Positions 46,162 to 58,382 of a stretch of DNA of 64,000 nt are shown here, piece by piece (position 1 is the first letter of the stretch; each line of letters starts with the position of its first letter). The notes under the pieces are model-generated. The model did no database searches. It was not told where the DNA came from and saw nothing but the letters and a program-made list of their open reading frames with translations. The DNA comes from Narthecium ossifragum (lineage: Eukaryota; Streptophyta; Magnoliopsida; Dioscoreales; Nartheciaceae): contig OY986971.1 in the NCBI GenBank assembly GCA_963920575.1, forward strand, positions 806,001 through 870,000, written 5' to 3'. Made by a program: the position numbers and the translations under genes.

Positions 46162-49100
46162 CTACTCTCGTTTATCTTCTTCATCATTTCCATTTTCTGG
46201 GTCCATCGCCCCAGTGCTCAATGATGTTTTGGAATCTGGTGTCCAACTGTCCTTTGGAGGAATTAGCCCTGGCTTTGTCAAGGAAAGATTTTCCTCACGG
46301 TCAAAGTTTTCATTTGCATCACCCGTGTAGGCATATCTGAAACGAATTGAATTCGGTCATACAAAATGCATATAAGGAGTTCTGTTGTAGTAATAGAGTG
46401 CTGACTTAATTTTCTTTGCGTGATCCAATGGAAGACGAAACAGCAGTAAATTTGTCGGAAATACTGAAACTAATGCAATCTTTGCTGCAGAAAAGAGATT
46501 TGTTGAATTGAAAGATTACTGCATTAGCCTGGATTTATATCAGGAGATCTTAACCGAAGCCAGAAAAACTTTAGCCACAAACTTAGGTGTTAAAGGTTGA
46601 CATCTGGCTCTAAGAAATAAGCACATAGTGTGATCCTGAGGCGACATACTTCTAACAAACAAAGCATTGTGAAAATCAAAACAGGTTAGCCCCTAGCAAA
46701 AACAAGGAGTAAAAGGCTTTACCTCATGCAGTTCTGAGAAGGTGCCCAAAGAGAACAGATGACACAGAGAAGGGAAAAGGATAGGACCTGCCAGAAGGCA
46801 GCAATTATCCAGGCACTCTGCCACCTCTCATTGTATATATCAGTTGACTTAAAGTAAAGCTGCAAAAATACAGTTGAACACAAAATAAATATCAAATCAA
46901 CAGATGGAAGAGACCCAACCACATAGATAACCATCTACTGCAAAGCTGGTTAACATAGTTTCGCTCCGTATACGCAAAAAGCTACTGTATGTGATCAATA
47001 CACTCAAAAGGGAACTCAATATAAGCAAGTTCTACTCTACAAGTGCCTTAAAAATTTAAAGGATAAAAAGACAATTGCTACGTTCCAAAGCATAAGGACT
47101 AGTGTCTAGTATAAGACAGTTTCAATTTGCCTCCTGAGAATTTCACCAAAAACAATTTCTTGGAATTAATCGCCAAATTCTTCACTCTTCTCTAAAGAGC
47201 ATTGATGAACATTACCTCATAGCAAATCCAACCAACTGAGACAACAACAGCCACAGCCAATGCATTTGTAAATTTTCTGTAAACATCTAGCTTTGCCATC
47301 AATCTTCTTAGCTGTTAGGAACCACATACAGAGTCCAATGGATGTCAAAATGTTTTCCTCATGAGGGATTAGATTTCATTTATGCACAGTACAGACTTAT
47401 CAAGGAGAAAAGGAGAGGTACAATGAGACACAAACCTGGAGTTTCTCCAATGTTTTAGACAGAGATTTGAATATCCAAAGGATGAAGAAGGCATCTAAAA
47501 TCGCCACAGGAAGAACCAAGAATAATCTAGCTTTTCCAGAAAGATCACTGACAGCACCAACATTCTCAACCAACTCGAGAATCTCAGAAGCAAGGAAGAA
47601 TGTCCCTCCGAGCATGAGTACCTTCGAAGTAAGACCACCCAAAGTAGGTCTGACAACACCAAAACCCATTGAAACAATAAGAATAAGCACGCGCGACACT
47701 GTTCGTTTAATAGTGCCAAACGTTACTGCCCAAAATGTGAACCCGATTGATCGGACGCCATTCTCATTAAATTCAGCATATTCAAAGTACCAGAATGTCA
47801 TCTCAAACATGCCCAATGCAATTACAAGTGTAATGTAGTTCTGAAGTGGAAGAACCTCCCTCCAAAACCTCGCATACTGAGAGAACCAAAAGATTCCAAG
47901 TAACACAAAGGCAAGTGACATTGACGCATAGAAGTTCATTAGAGGTGCCATCCTTCCAGGCAGATAACCAGTGGGGTTTTTCCATATCGTCTTCCCTTCA
48001 ATGGTCAGGCCATTAAGAGATGGGTCACAATATATAAAATACAGATTATACATTCCTGTTCTGGTGATTGGAATAGTTTTAGATGGTAGTACTGCAACCA
48101 GATCATTTTCTTTGAAGTAAGCGGTAAAAACTTGCGGCCAATCAGGGTTCTGCTTGGATGGGCGGTAGATCACATTGCCCTCAGTGCAAGCACCTAGCTT
48201 CGCCAGATCAGGCGTGCAGCAAACAGCTCTTTGACCTCCATATGCTGAGCCGCCAATCGACTCCCTATCATCAACCTCAAAAACTATGGCTTGAACCAGC
48301 AAATTTTTGGTCGCTTTCTTGGCTGTGTCAGCTTCCTCTGGCCTTTTGAAGGTAATCTTATCAAAGCTAATTTCAACAAAAGGCAAGACAAAGGTAAGAC
48401 TGACTTAAAGTGCACTTCATTTTTGGTTCCAGTAATCTTTGACTTTATAACATAACAAGACTTAGAAACTCTGGAAATCACCACATTAATAGCTTCTAGA
48501 TAAAAATAGACCATAATACAAGAAGAAGTAGCAATACCATGCAACAAAAGCCTCCTCAATTTGACAATGACGAAGTTATATAGTGCATAATGAACTTGAT
48601 TGGAAGCTAAAGCATGCAAATCTAATGCAATGAGAAGCATTTCCTACAAAATTTGACAACACACATTCAATGGCTTGCTCCTGCACACCTAACAATATAA
48701 ATACTTCATTACGCAAAAAAAGTTCAAAATTTTCTCCATCATTCCCTCTCATATCAAACAACAACCCGACCTTTCTCATTCTAATAATCGAGATTAGAGA
48801 ACTAAACACCATTTAGGCATTTACCGCCAGATCTCAACTACTCATCTCCAGAATCCTCCGTAAAACCCACCTAAAACCACTCAGTGCCCCTGAAATCCAA
48901 CCAAACGAGCCCAGATCCAGAGAGAAACGCATAAAAAGAAGCAAACGAACACAGATAGTACACCATTACCGTATGGAGGAGGACGCATTGGGGGAAGCGG
49001 GGAGTGAGGCATAGAGTCCCTCGCTGCCGCCGTGGAGAATGAACGCGTTCCCCTTGGCCAAGAACTTCTCATCGTCGTACTCGTGCACCGAGCCATCCAC

Positions 49101-49193
49101 CACGACGCTTGAGGCGAAGAGGCCGACTAAGAGGAGGAGGTGGAGAAGTGCACCTTCAGATCTGGAGCAGATGGAGCGTCGTAGAGACGCCAT
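46162..49193 (-). CDS. Lung seven transmembrane receptor family (LU7TM/GOST) protein
   Basis: Five exons: 49193-48970, 48399-47436, 47311-47216, 46859-46723 and 46336-46162, joining to 531 residues. A signal peptide covers about residues 1-34. The lumenal/extracellular domain contains IGGSAYGGQRAVCCTPDLAK and TGMYNLYFIYCDPSL. Seven membrane segments follow, including MNFYASMSLAFVLLGIFWF, YITLVIALGMFEMTFWYFEY and AWIIAAFWQVLSFSLLCVIC. The acidic tail (NGNDEEDKRE) is cytosolic. Plant members have been listed as candidate GPCRs, while GOST proteins are thought to act in the Golgi/secretory route; ligand and function are not known from sequence. The acceptor of exon 2 at 48400 is the least certain junction; it keeps the frame but adds a few residues (LTFVLPFVE). 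Confidence 0.9.
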
Positions 49194-50122
49194 TAGAGAC
49201 TAGAAGAGAGAGAACTAGGGAGAGAGAGAGGGAGAGAGCTGGATCTGGTTCCCTTCTACTCTAGTCTCTCTAGTCGCGTTCTTTTGTGTGAGCATATGGA
49301 GCTCCAAGTTTTTTTACTTCTTTAGTTGTTAGATAGAGAGAGAAAGAGAGAGACTAAAATAGTAATTAGGGGAGAAAGCTCAGAGAGAGGTCACACTATT
49401 AATTAGAGAGAGAACACAGCATTAATTAGGGACGGTAATTACTAATTAGTATTTTATTGGAAATCACATCAAGATTTAACTAATTAGGGACCGTAATTAG
49501 TATTTTACTGGAATTTAGAGAGAGAGGTTAATTGCTGTATTGGTCATTGGATTAGCTAATTAGAGAGAGAAAGTGATCAATTGGGTGCAGATTGGCCATT
49601 AATTAATCAAGGTTTCTAGTGAGAAAGATAAGAGGGAGTGGTAGGTTAATAGAGAACAGTAATGGTGACTAACGCTAATGAAGTTCATCAAGGTACTTGA
49701 TTAGCTTATGTACGAGCATTAAATTTGGTGATAGGAATTAAGTTTGGTGATGGATTAATGAAGGTTATTTGTCCAGTTTATGGCAGGTAGATCTCAAGAA
49801 TCTTAATTTTTTATTAGTTAAACAAGTAATTCAGATTTATTACCAACGTGCCTCGACTTGCATTCCACATTATAGTTAAAAATAAGAGTTTTTATTTTTA
49901 ATTATTGAGCTAGTTTTTCTTCATTTTACACTCTAATTAACTAAAGATCAATATTTTAATTTCTTATTGTCTGAGAGAGATTCTGACTTAAAAGAATCCA
50001 ACCGACACTAATAAGCATGAACATCGTGTTTCTTTCTGTCAACAATGGCTTTTACCTTGATATGTAGATCACTTCCAAAAGCTCAGACAAGGTGCTTGGA
50101 TTTGATTGTCTTATATATATTT
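49194..50122. other. Upstream region of the LU7TM gene, GA-rich
   Basis: Several GAGAGAGA tracts lie between 49200 and 49650, which read as CT repeats in the sense of the minus-strand gene and partly belong to its 5' UTR. Repeated words TAATTAG and ACTAATTAG fill 49350-49560. No gene. Confidence 0.5.
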
Positions 50123-50310
50123 ACTAGTGATGCCTCTGTCAAGATGACAGGTAATCACCGACCCCACCTCAATAACCACCTAATAACTCCCTCCCATTAA
50201 ATTCCATCATGTCACATAGACAAAACATAGACTCCACATAGGAGCCATCTAAGACATTCTCCTGTAACGTAGGACAACAAAAATTTCACTTATTACTATA
50301 GCCTCATGTA
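50123..50310. repeat. Dispersed repeat, copy B (first copy at 8263)
   Basis: Begins ACTAGT after a TATATATATTTACTAGT stretch and follows the same order of shared words as the copy at 8263-8440: ACCCCACCTCAATAACCACC, TAATAACTCCC, ATCATGTCACATAGAC, TAAGACATTCTCC and ACAAAAATTTCACTTATTA. This copy contains an internal duplication of the ACATAGAC part (about 50214-50240). Confidence 0.6.
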
Positions 50311-50417
50311 AGGATTAATAAAACATTCACAGTGCAAGTAATGCAATGTTATATCTGAACATGTAGAATGATATGTTCTGAGATTGGAGATGAGACACAA
50401 GCTTTGAGTCAAGCAAA

Positions 50418-50546
50418 TCAAAAGTAGAAGAGCTGATCAACATCATTCATCAAGCTGTTCTCATCACAAGCAACCTTTGCATGTGATTCACAGAACCACC
50501 AGCCTGGTTCACTTGCAAAAAGCTTACTATACTCTTCGAAATTCAT
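50418..50546 (-). other. Orphan coding-like segment, possible last exon
   Basis: From ATG 50546 to TGA 50418-50420 the minus strand encodes 42 residues: MNFEEYSKLFASEPG, WWFCESHAKVACDE and NSLMNDVDQLFYF. Composition is like a real folded protein (aromatic and acidic, two cysteines) and unlike the AT-rich surroundings. The frame is open upstream, so this may be a terminal exon; an AG acceptor candidate precedes it. I do not recognise the family. No companion exon was found before LSM1 ends at 51095. It may be a fragment of a moved gene. Confidence 0.35.
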
Positions 50547-51094
50547 GTGGCTTTGAGAAAATTTAATCGACACACATGCCGAGCCTATAAATAATACAGT
50601 AGTTCATCGAATCACGGAGAGAACCCTTCTGGATCTTAATAGAAGTCAGCCTATCGTACATTGTAAAAGAAAAGAGCCTTTGACTTGCAACATAGATAGG
50701 ACTACCTCTGCAGATTAAAAAAATCACAGCTGTATCCATATTTATGACACTAGAACTGGAGAACAAAAGCTGGATCTTTTAACGCAGGTTTATAGATTCA
50801 ATCTAGCAGACACACCCCCACAACATAAATAGCAGTAGCAACATCCCATTGCCTCCATGGCTAAATAACCAGCTTCTATAAACAGATCAAACTCGGGAAA
50901 CATTGTTGCAACTGACAAAGTTAAGGCATTTAACAGATCAATCAGCACAGACCATTTTGTTTAATCATAAAAAGGAGAATGGAGCAATGAGGATTTTCTG
51001 GACCTCCCTGACACAACCTGCAGAAAAAATTGGGGTTGAGGCAGGATGTACTCCTTGAAGAAAGCATAACTAAGGTGGATGATGATGATCATTC

Positions 51095-53398
51095 TCAGTC
51101 GAGATCGAGGAACTCCATTCGTTTTCGCATAGAACCTTTCAGATCTGTGGCATCCCTTTCTGCTTTCTGGGCCTAGGACACAGAGCAAAAGCAGCATAAG
51201 TATGACCTCACAAAATGAAAGAAGTAATCGACAAAGAAAAAGGAAATAACTACATGCAGAGAAGCTAACATTCAATTGATTTTACCAAGTTTTGAACTTA
51301 AATTACTGGAATGTGATACCACAAGCCTACCTTAAAGCCAAAGCGAAGATGAAAGACCAACAATAGGCATGGCAAGCAACTTACAAATTTTATAAGCAAG
51401 AACAGAAGCGAGAGATGCAGCTGAATGTTCCGTTACAAAACTATGGTTCATTAAAGCACACTTACCCTTCTTATCTCCTCAGCTGACACACAAGTCAAAT
51501 GAGCAGGAAGCTCCTTTCTTTCCAGATCCTGTCCAATAGAGACCCAGGTGAGAAATTAAAAATGGAAAAGGAGTCTCTCAATAACCTGTTCATCATTGGT
51601 GTAAAAGAGGAAACAATTACCAGTTCTCCTATCAAAACAACATTCTCTCCACGGATCACATACAGACCAAGAGGAATATCACAATAAAGATCTCCCACAA
51701 TCACCCGCTCACAGGCACCTTCAAGAACAGCATTAGCTGTTGGGAAGCGACAAAGTTGCAGAGATGAGAATTCAGGCATATTAAGGCTAATCAGAGCGAG
51801 TCAACTCCAAGTGAGGGACTAGAGAGATGGCTACCAAATTGATCAAAAGATCGGAGAATGCCCAAAAGTTTTCGTCCATCTCGTAACAAAACAAGAAGCT
51901 TCTCTGCCAGACGAACAAGGGTGCAAGTTAGAGAGACAAGTTGAACAAAAAGGCAACCACAAAAAGCAGAAAAATTTGCCTTCAGCAAATGTTCAAAATT
52001 GAAAGCTTCCAATGAATAAACTAAAGTGCCATGACAACAATAATAAATCAATACAAAAAGAAACAGGTGCTCTGTGAACAAGGATTCAATACCAAAAGTC
52101 ACTGCGGCAAAATGAACATATCAACTGCAGGAAAGCTTTCTGTAGCAGTTGAAGTCAGAAAACTTTAGATGTATACAATGCACTAATGCGAACCTTCCAT
52201 GAAAATTAGCAAATGCATGAGGCCAAAAGTTTCTCTGTTGTCAAGAATATGGTGATGTACACATAACCAGTATACAAATACCTAAATCCAACAGTCCTAT
52301 CCATAAAGGAAATTGACCTTCGACAGGTGATTACTCTTAGATGACAACTCTTGCTAATTTAATGCGAATTTATTGCATCCCATCTGTCCAATATAGGAAG
52401 ATTATAATATCCTTCTAGCATCTTCATGTGGCTAGATCTAAAAAAACTAAATCAGCGGAAGCAAGTGTCTCATTTCCAAGTTTATCTGCCGTCTTCTTAG
52501 GTTTATCATGTTGAAGTCTAGTAGTTTCCATAACTACAAATCAACCAATTAACTAAATTTACTTCAGATGTCCTGCCCAATTGTCTGATAATGGGAACAA
52601 GGAAGGGCTTCTACGTTGCTTTAGCAGCAGACAACCTGCAGTGAAAGTGCTTCGGTATCTCGCACTCTGGCAATAACTAGTGACATTGCATACAAGCATA
52701 TCATTTAAACCTTTTTCTGGTTTCCCATATTTGGTGTCCGAGGTTGGTACTTGGTAGTTCTCCATTATGATTTTGTTGCATTCAAGTAGGCATAGTCCTA
52801 TTACTAAGGAACTTCTAACAGCCAACAAGAGATAAGGCTCCACTATCCAAACAAGGATGAACTGTTCGACTAAGGCGAGCGGGGGAAGGCATAAACCCAA
52901 ACTACAAGACATCTCTGACTTTTTGAGCAGTTTGACATGCCAATATGCCTGCCACCAGATCAAAGCCATACAACATTATGAAGCTTGTGATGAACTTCCA
53001 TCAGAATTCGGAAATTAATAAACATTGTTGTATGAACAAATCCCCCTTGTATATAAACACAACATAAACAAATAATGCCACCAATTCCACAAGCTTATAA
53101 TCGTTTAATGCAGGCAAACATCCAACAGAACATAGTCCTCGCCAAGAAAATTCAACTAGACAGACAAAAGTATAACTTTATCAAATCTTGCGACACCAAT
53201 AAAAATCACGATCTGAAAACTTATATCCCAATAGTTTCAGTGGATTGAAAGCAACATGAGCAAAACAAAACAGAGATGAAATTAACATAACACTTCTTGA
53301 CAATCCACAATATTGAGGTGTAAAGAGAGGAACTTACTATCAAGATAGCTCGCAAGAGAGGTGGAGAGTAAGATATCCTCTGGTCCGGCCCACGACAT
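51095..53398 (-). CDS. LSM1: Sm-like protein LSM1
   Basis: Five exons: 53398-53338, 51903-51835, 51736-51621, 51528-51466 and 51172-51095, joining to 128 residues, the usual length of plant LSM1. The LSM1-7 ring binds the 3' ends of deadenylated mRNA in the cytoplasm and promotes decapping with DCP1/2. The start MSWAGPEDILLSTSLASYLD is typical. Sm motif 1 is seen as KLLVLLRDGRKLLGILRSFD and Sm motif 2 as GLYVIRGENVVLIGEL; the C-terminal helix reads RAQKAERDATDLKGSMRKRM. All junctions are GT-AG. Intron 1 is long (1434 nt). No odd residues seen. Confidence 0.96.
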
Positions 53399-54529
53399 AG
53401 TGACTTAAGACTCTTTGACACTCAAAATTCAACGAAATTCTCAGCAGATATGAGGATTGTAGCATCAGATATCCCAATGCTCCATCTCCCAACCCCACAC
53501 CAACGAAAGATGGCAACTTTCGCAAAACCCGGCACCAATTCGCCACTCAATTCGAGCCAGAACACACCAAAATCTCTTTCGGTGTCACTCACTACTGCTC
53601 AAACCTTTTAATAAAATTTTAGGGTAAAAAAATCACCTTTTTGCAAACCCTAGCACCAATACGAACTCCAATTCCAAAACCTACCAGAAATCGGAGACCT
53701 AAACACCCGGAGACAAAACCCTACACAGGAAAAATCGAGGGCTTCTACTCGGGATCGAGAAATTAAGAGAAATTTAACGATTGCGGAGATCCAAACAAGT
53801 TCAGAAAACGATTTATCTTCCCCACGCAAAAGATCGCCATTTCCATCGGCCTCCCGTCCAAAGAGGAAAGAGTTCCTCCACTAGAAGTAGGAGAAATCTA
53901 AAACCAGCTAACTTTTGGGATCACGTGTGGCTACCCAAACACGAAACAGCTTTATCCAAGTCCGTCACCAAAAAATCCAGGTCACGTCGGACTCTAACCT
54001 AGTTGGATCGAACTAGGATCTTTCCTTAACTTTGAGGCCGAGTCCCAAAAATTGATTGATCGATTCCTGAGCATAAAACGACCCTTTTTATGCATGATTC
54101 ATTGATTCTGGACCAAGGGCTCGAGCCCCTATTAAAACCAAAGTCAAGTTGAGTCAAGACTATCGCATATCTTGATATCCTAGTCTTCGTACGAATATTC
54201 TACAGATCGAGCAGTTTCTGAATTTGTGAGGAAGTGCAGCACCAAATAGGATATTCATTCACAATCTCCATTTGCCTCATACATGTCAGGCGACTCAGGC
54301 GCCGGAGAGAATAAAACTTAATCTAACGGTTCAAATTCATTCAACTCAAGATCCAATGGTGGAGATTGGAAAAACATAAACAACTGGAAACGTAAACGTG
54401 TCTGGATATATCAGACGCAGTCCTTCAGCTTAAAGCCTTAAAAGACGAGTATCAAAATGTCGAGATCCACCCTATTGGCATCCAACCAGTTTCAAAGATA
54501 TATTTGATGAATATAGTAAACAGTAGATT
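53399..54529. other. Upstream region of LSM1
   Basis: Promoter and 5' UTR of LSM1 at the left; otherwise no gene seen. A plus-strand ORF at 53781-54002 is Lys/Arg/Ser-rich and has no recognised domain. Confidence 0.45.
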
Positions 54530-55915
54530 TGTTTTCTTAAAATACCGTTTAGTTGCGGAATAGTCTATCTCGCATTCAGAGAGGATATGAATTAGTATGA
54601 TGGGATAAGTTGTGGGATAAAAATTATTCCACTTTTATATTTGGTTGAAAAACATGGATAAAGAAGTAATGATTACTTAGAATAAGGAAATGGTGTTTGG
54701 ATGAAAAATGTGGAATATGAATAGGGATTGGTGAAGTGGAAAGTAAATTCCACTTTTGAATTCTTTTTATCGAACATATTGGTGATTTAATTAATAATAT
54801 AATAATACATATAATATTCACCTTGGTTTTAATAAATTACTTAATAATATGATAAATCATATAATTTAATTAATAATATTTTCATGTTTTATTAATTTTA
54901 TGATGCATATATTCACCTTAAGTTTTGAATAATATATTTGACATAATCAACTTGAATATATTATAATAAAGTATAATATTGTCACCCCAATAGTCCTGTT
55001 TGATACCTCCACCGACGAATCCTTCTCATATCAACGCCTGCTTATTTGCCATCTCCGGCGGACGCCCGCTCCTCCACTGTCGGCATCGATGTCCATCCGT
55101 TCTCTACTGGATCGTATGACTCGGTGGTGTCAAGGGAGTTCTTGCCGACGACGTACACTTGGCCTCCACCTACGGCGGACGTGAAAAAGAATCGTATCGC
55201 CACATGTCATAGCATGGTGTCGTGCCACAGTCATACACATCAATGCATCCCCATGCGGGCACATTTATATTAATATAATGATATTTATTTTAATATATAT
55301 TATTAAAATAATATAATATAAAATAAATTTTTGCATGATGTGGACCAATTATGATATGACACGTGACATGTAGACCCACTTATATTAATATTTTATTATA
55401 ATAACATATTAATAATATTATTTAATACACTACGCATATGAAAATGTTTCGACGCGTGCAAAAGTTTTTATACGCTCATAAAAACGCATACAAAAATATT
55501 ATTTAATACACTACGCACATGTGGATCCAATAATATCAACCTTCTAAGGAGCAAAAACGGTTATGCATAACCGCCCCCTTATAAAGTTAATTTAATTCAT
55601 ACAGTTAGTTATATCTATTCTATAGTCATAGTATATTTATCTAATACAATCAACCTTATATAGTATCAATACTAATTTATTAATCAAATTCGATTTTTAT
55701 AACCAAATCACCCATTAATTTGATGGTTACCCTGCCAGGTGACAGGAGGGCCCACCTAGTTAATATATATGCTAGAACCCGGGATAGTTGCTATCTATCC
55801 CAGGATAGGATTCCCACTTTATCTTGAGATTCATATCTCTGGATAAAGTGGCTGTTTGGCTGCTATCCCTGATAGGTGCAACCAAATCCCCCGTACCAAA
55901 CAATGCCTAAAAGCT
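54530..55915. mobile_element. AT-rich non-autonomous transposon (candidate)
   Basis: The left edge reads TACCGTTTAGTTGCGGAATA and the right edge, on the opposite strand, GCATTGTTTGGTACGGGGGA, which are partly matching inverted ends (GTTTRGT-CGG). TAA words flank both. The inside is AT-rich with repeated words TAATAATAT, GGATAAGT and CTATCC, and a segment at 55700-55770 (GGTGACAGGAGGGCCCACC) that may be a second element. No transposase is visible. Ends are a guess. Confidence 0.25.
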
Positions 55916-56346
55916 CATAAACGAGAAAAAAAAATTGAAACTCAAGTCAGTCATGACTGCTGCAGTTTATTCATCACAGATTCAAGATTGATTACAATTC
56001 TTCTGAGGTAGCTTTGTAGTATTGCTTCCTCTTCCTCTCTTATTTAGAGTAACCTTCCTGCTACTGCTGTAGCTAATAGCAGTACTATGGAGTTTTGATT
56101 CCTCTCCAACTATAGCAGTAGAATGCGGAAAGCATCTTTCACTAAATTCGCAGCGAAGCCTTGAAGCTGAGTTTTCTAAGATTGAACGCTGGACGTGGTC
56201 CTTTGGCACCACAGACATATATGCATGAGTTCTTCTGAAACTGCACCAGATACTAAATTGCCTTCAGAACCGCCACTGATTCCGTGAAATGAGAGATAAT
56301 TAATTTCATCGATCTTGCCTTGTTTATTGATTGAGGTGAATAGTAT

Positions 56347-57820
56347 CTATATTTCTAGCACAATGTCTGTAAACCATAAAGGAAAGCATTCATCAGTGAG
56401 ATCAAAACATAAATAAGATAAATTTCAGTCATGAAACTTAATACAGGGAGCTACGAATTCAGGTTCTTTGAAAAACTCCCTAAAACTAACTACGTAGAAA
56501 AGTAACTTGCAAAAGTAAGTAATCAAAATTGGAGAAGATGGCACATATGAAATCAATGCTCTTGATATACCCATGACTGATGACTAGGTGATGAATCATT
56601 AATAGTAGTTCAGGAATGTTGTGAATAAATCAATCAACAAATAGTCACTTACAGTAAAAAGCGAGTCTAAAATGGCATCAATAAAAAAAAATAGTCACTT
56701 ACATTCTGAATCTGTTTTCACCCATTTGGCTCGATCTTTTTCTATCTCTTTGGTCTCCTCTCTCTCCTGTGCCTCATCAGTCCGTAAATTCTCTAATTGC
56801 TTCTTTGCTAATGTTGGAGATGAACTTTGACAGTAAATTTTCTTTCGAAGAATGGCCCTCAAAATCTTTAGTCGAATCGCAAGTTTGAAATAAGAAAGAA
56901 AGGAAAAGAAAATCACGTGATCATCATAATATGAATATATAAATTCAGATTCAAATATACGTGTATACATGCCTTTCTCATCCTAGATTCTGCAAGGGGC
57001 TCTCCTAAGCCAGGAGCTAGTGTGAAGCCACTCTTAAAAATGACCATCTTCTTAACAAATGATATCGATCTGTGCCTAATTGCGTTCTGATTCTCAAATA
57101 GCATATCTTTCAATTTATGCGGTATGATCTTCGCGTCCGAAGATAGATCTTCATCATCTCCATACTGCAAATTGTTGGTGTCTCTCAGAATTGCTTTCGG
57201 ATAAATATCTGAATCCAATGAGCTGCTCAAGGATTTATTCAGACAGAAATTAGCATTCATCTTTCCAGTCTCCCATTCATCTGTTCTAAGATTTGACTCG
57301 ATCGACGATTGCTCTGTTAGGCTTTCATCCTGCAATTTGTTAATGTCATCCAGTGACAAGTCTGGGTGATCCTTTGAGGAACTTGGATCTTTCAAGAACT
57401 CATGATGTCTCAGTAGCTCTTCCTTCAGGTCTTTGCTTCCGAAAGTCCCGATTGCAAGCAAAGCTTGAGGCCAATCACTAAATTCTTCTCTATCTGCAGC
57501 CGGCATGGAAGCAACTGAAGAAGAGCAAAAAGAATACAAATGCGTATTGTTCATCAGATGAGTGACATGTTTGAAAATTAACAGATGTTGCAGCAGATAG
57601 ATAGAAACCATATATATATAGTGAAAATTAGCAATTTTAACACACTTTTTGGTGCCATTGTGATGCAGAAAAAAAAAATACCAAGACAAGATAAACCTCT
57701 TCGGAACGCTTTAGAGTCTCACTAAACGTCGACGAGGAAGAAGACGATGTGTCACCATCAAAAGAAAAGTGCGCAGAAATTTTCTGAAGAAAGAAATCTA
57801 TATCCCCAAAAGCAAACGTG

Positions 57821-57869
<49 letters not shown>

Positions 57870-58293
57870 CTTCTTTCGTTCTCTACTAAGACTCCAAATT
57901 AAGTATTTATTTGCCATCAACAACCACAAGAAGGTAGGAAAACATTCATCAGAATCTGGAGGATACAAAACCATCCAAAGCAAGAAAACAATGTTTCCTA
58001 AAATGATGAACAAAAAGAAAGAAGAAGAAACGATAAAAAAAACTATATTTCCTAGCCAAGATATGAAAACAGCACCATGAATAGAATCAAATATGTGTAA
58101 AAATAAGCACCGTCTGCAATATTTATGGTGGAGTCAAACCTGAAACAGCATTTAACTTCTTCTTCTCTGGTCTGCTACTGAGCTTAATTTTGATCCAATT
58201 CAAGGCCTTCAGCAAAAGCCACAAAACTCATCAGTAAACAAATAATACCATGGCAGTAGGAATATTTCATGAAAATGGATTTCTTACCTCCAT
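56347..58293 (-). CDS. LAZY / DEEPER ROOTING 1-like IGT family protein
   Basis: Five exons: 58293-58288 (6 nt, Met-Glu), 58206-58140, 57514-56973, 56865-56703 and 56366-56347 (20 nt), joining to 265 residues. The tiny first exon is a known mark of IGT genes. Conserved parts are ALNWIKIKL near the start, FSDWPQALLAIGTFGSKDLK with the IGT motif (residues 46-48), ILRAILRKKIYCQSSSPT, KWVKTDSE and the C-terminal YIVLEI, an EAR-like motif that is the end of DRO1/LZY proteins. LAZY/DRO1 proteins relay gravity perception to auxin flow and set root and branch angle; they sit at membranes and recruit RLD proteins through the C-terminus. Intron 3 uses a GC donor (AAG|GC). Which LAZY paralogue it is cannot be settled here. 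Confidence 0.93.
57824..57865. repeat. (TA)n microsatellite in intron 2 of the LAZY/DRO1-like gene
   Basis: About 21 TA units, inside the intron between 58140 and 57514. Likely length-polymorphic. Confidence 0.95.
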
Positions 58294-58376
58294 ATCTCCC
58301 TCTAGCTAGCAGAGAAACTATGGTAGCAATGGAGAAGAGAGAGAGAGAGGACTATGAGGGCTTCAAGGACTGTGCT

Positions 58377-58382
58377 CTTATA
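58377..58382 (-). promoter_or_regulatory. TATA box candidate of the LAZY/DRO1-like gene
   Basis: TATAAG on the minus strand, about 85-90 bases upstream of the start codon. A CT-repeat tract (plus strand GAGAGAGAGAG, 58337-58350) lies between, as in many plant 5' UTRs. Confidence 0.45.

Noticed and set aside
47467..47838. 123-residue plus-strand ORF
   Set aside because: Antisense to transmembrane segments of the LU7TM gene.
52559..52969. 136-residue minus-strand ORF in LSM1 intron 1
   Set aside because: No recognised domain and inside an intron; treated as chance.
55982..56218. 78-residue minus-strand ORF as the last exon of the LAZY/DRO1-like gene
   Set aside because: The 20-nt exon at 56366-56347 gives the family C-terminus YIVLEI and a stop, so this ORF falls in the 3' UTR.
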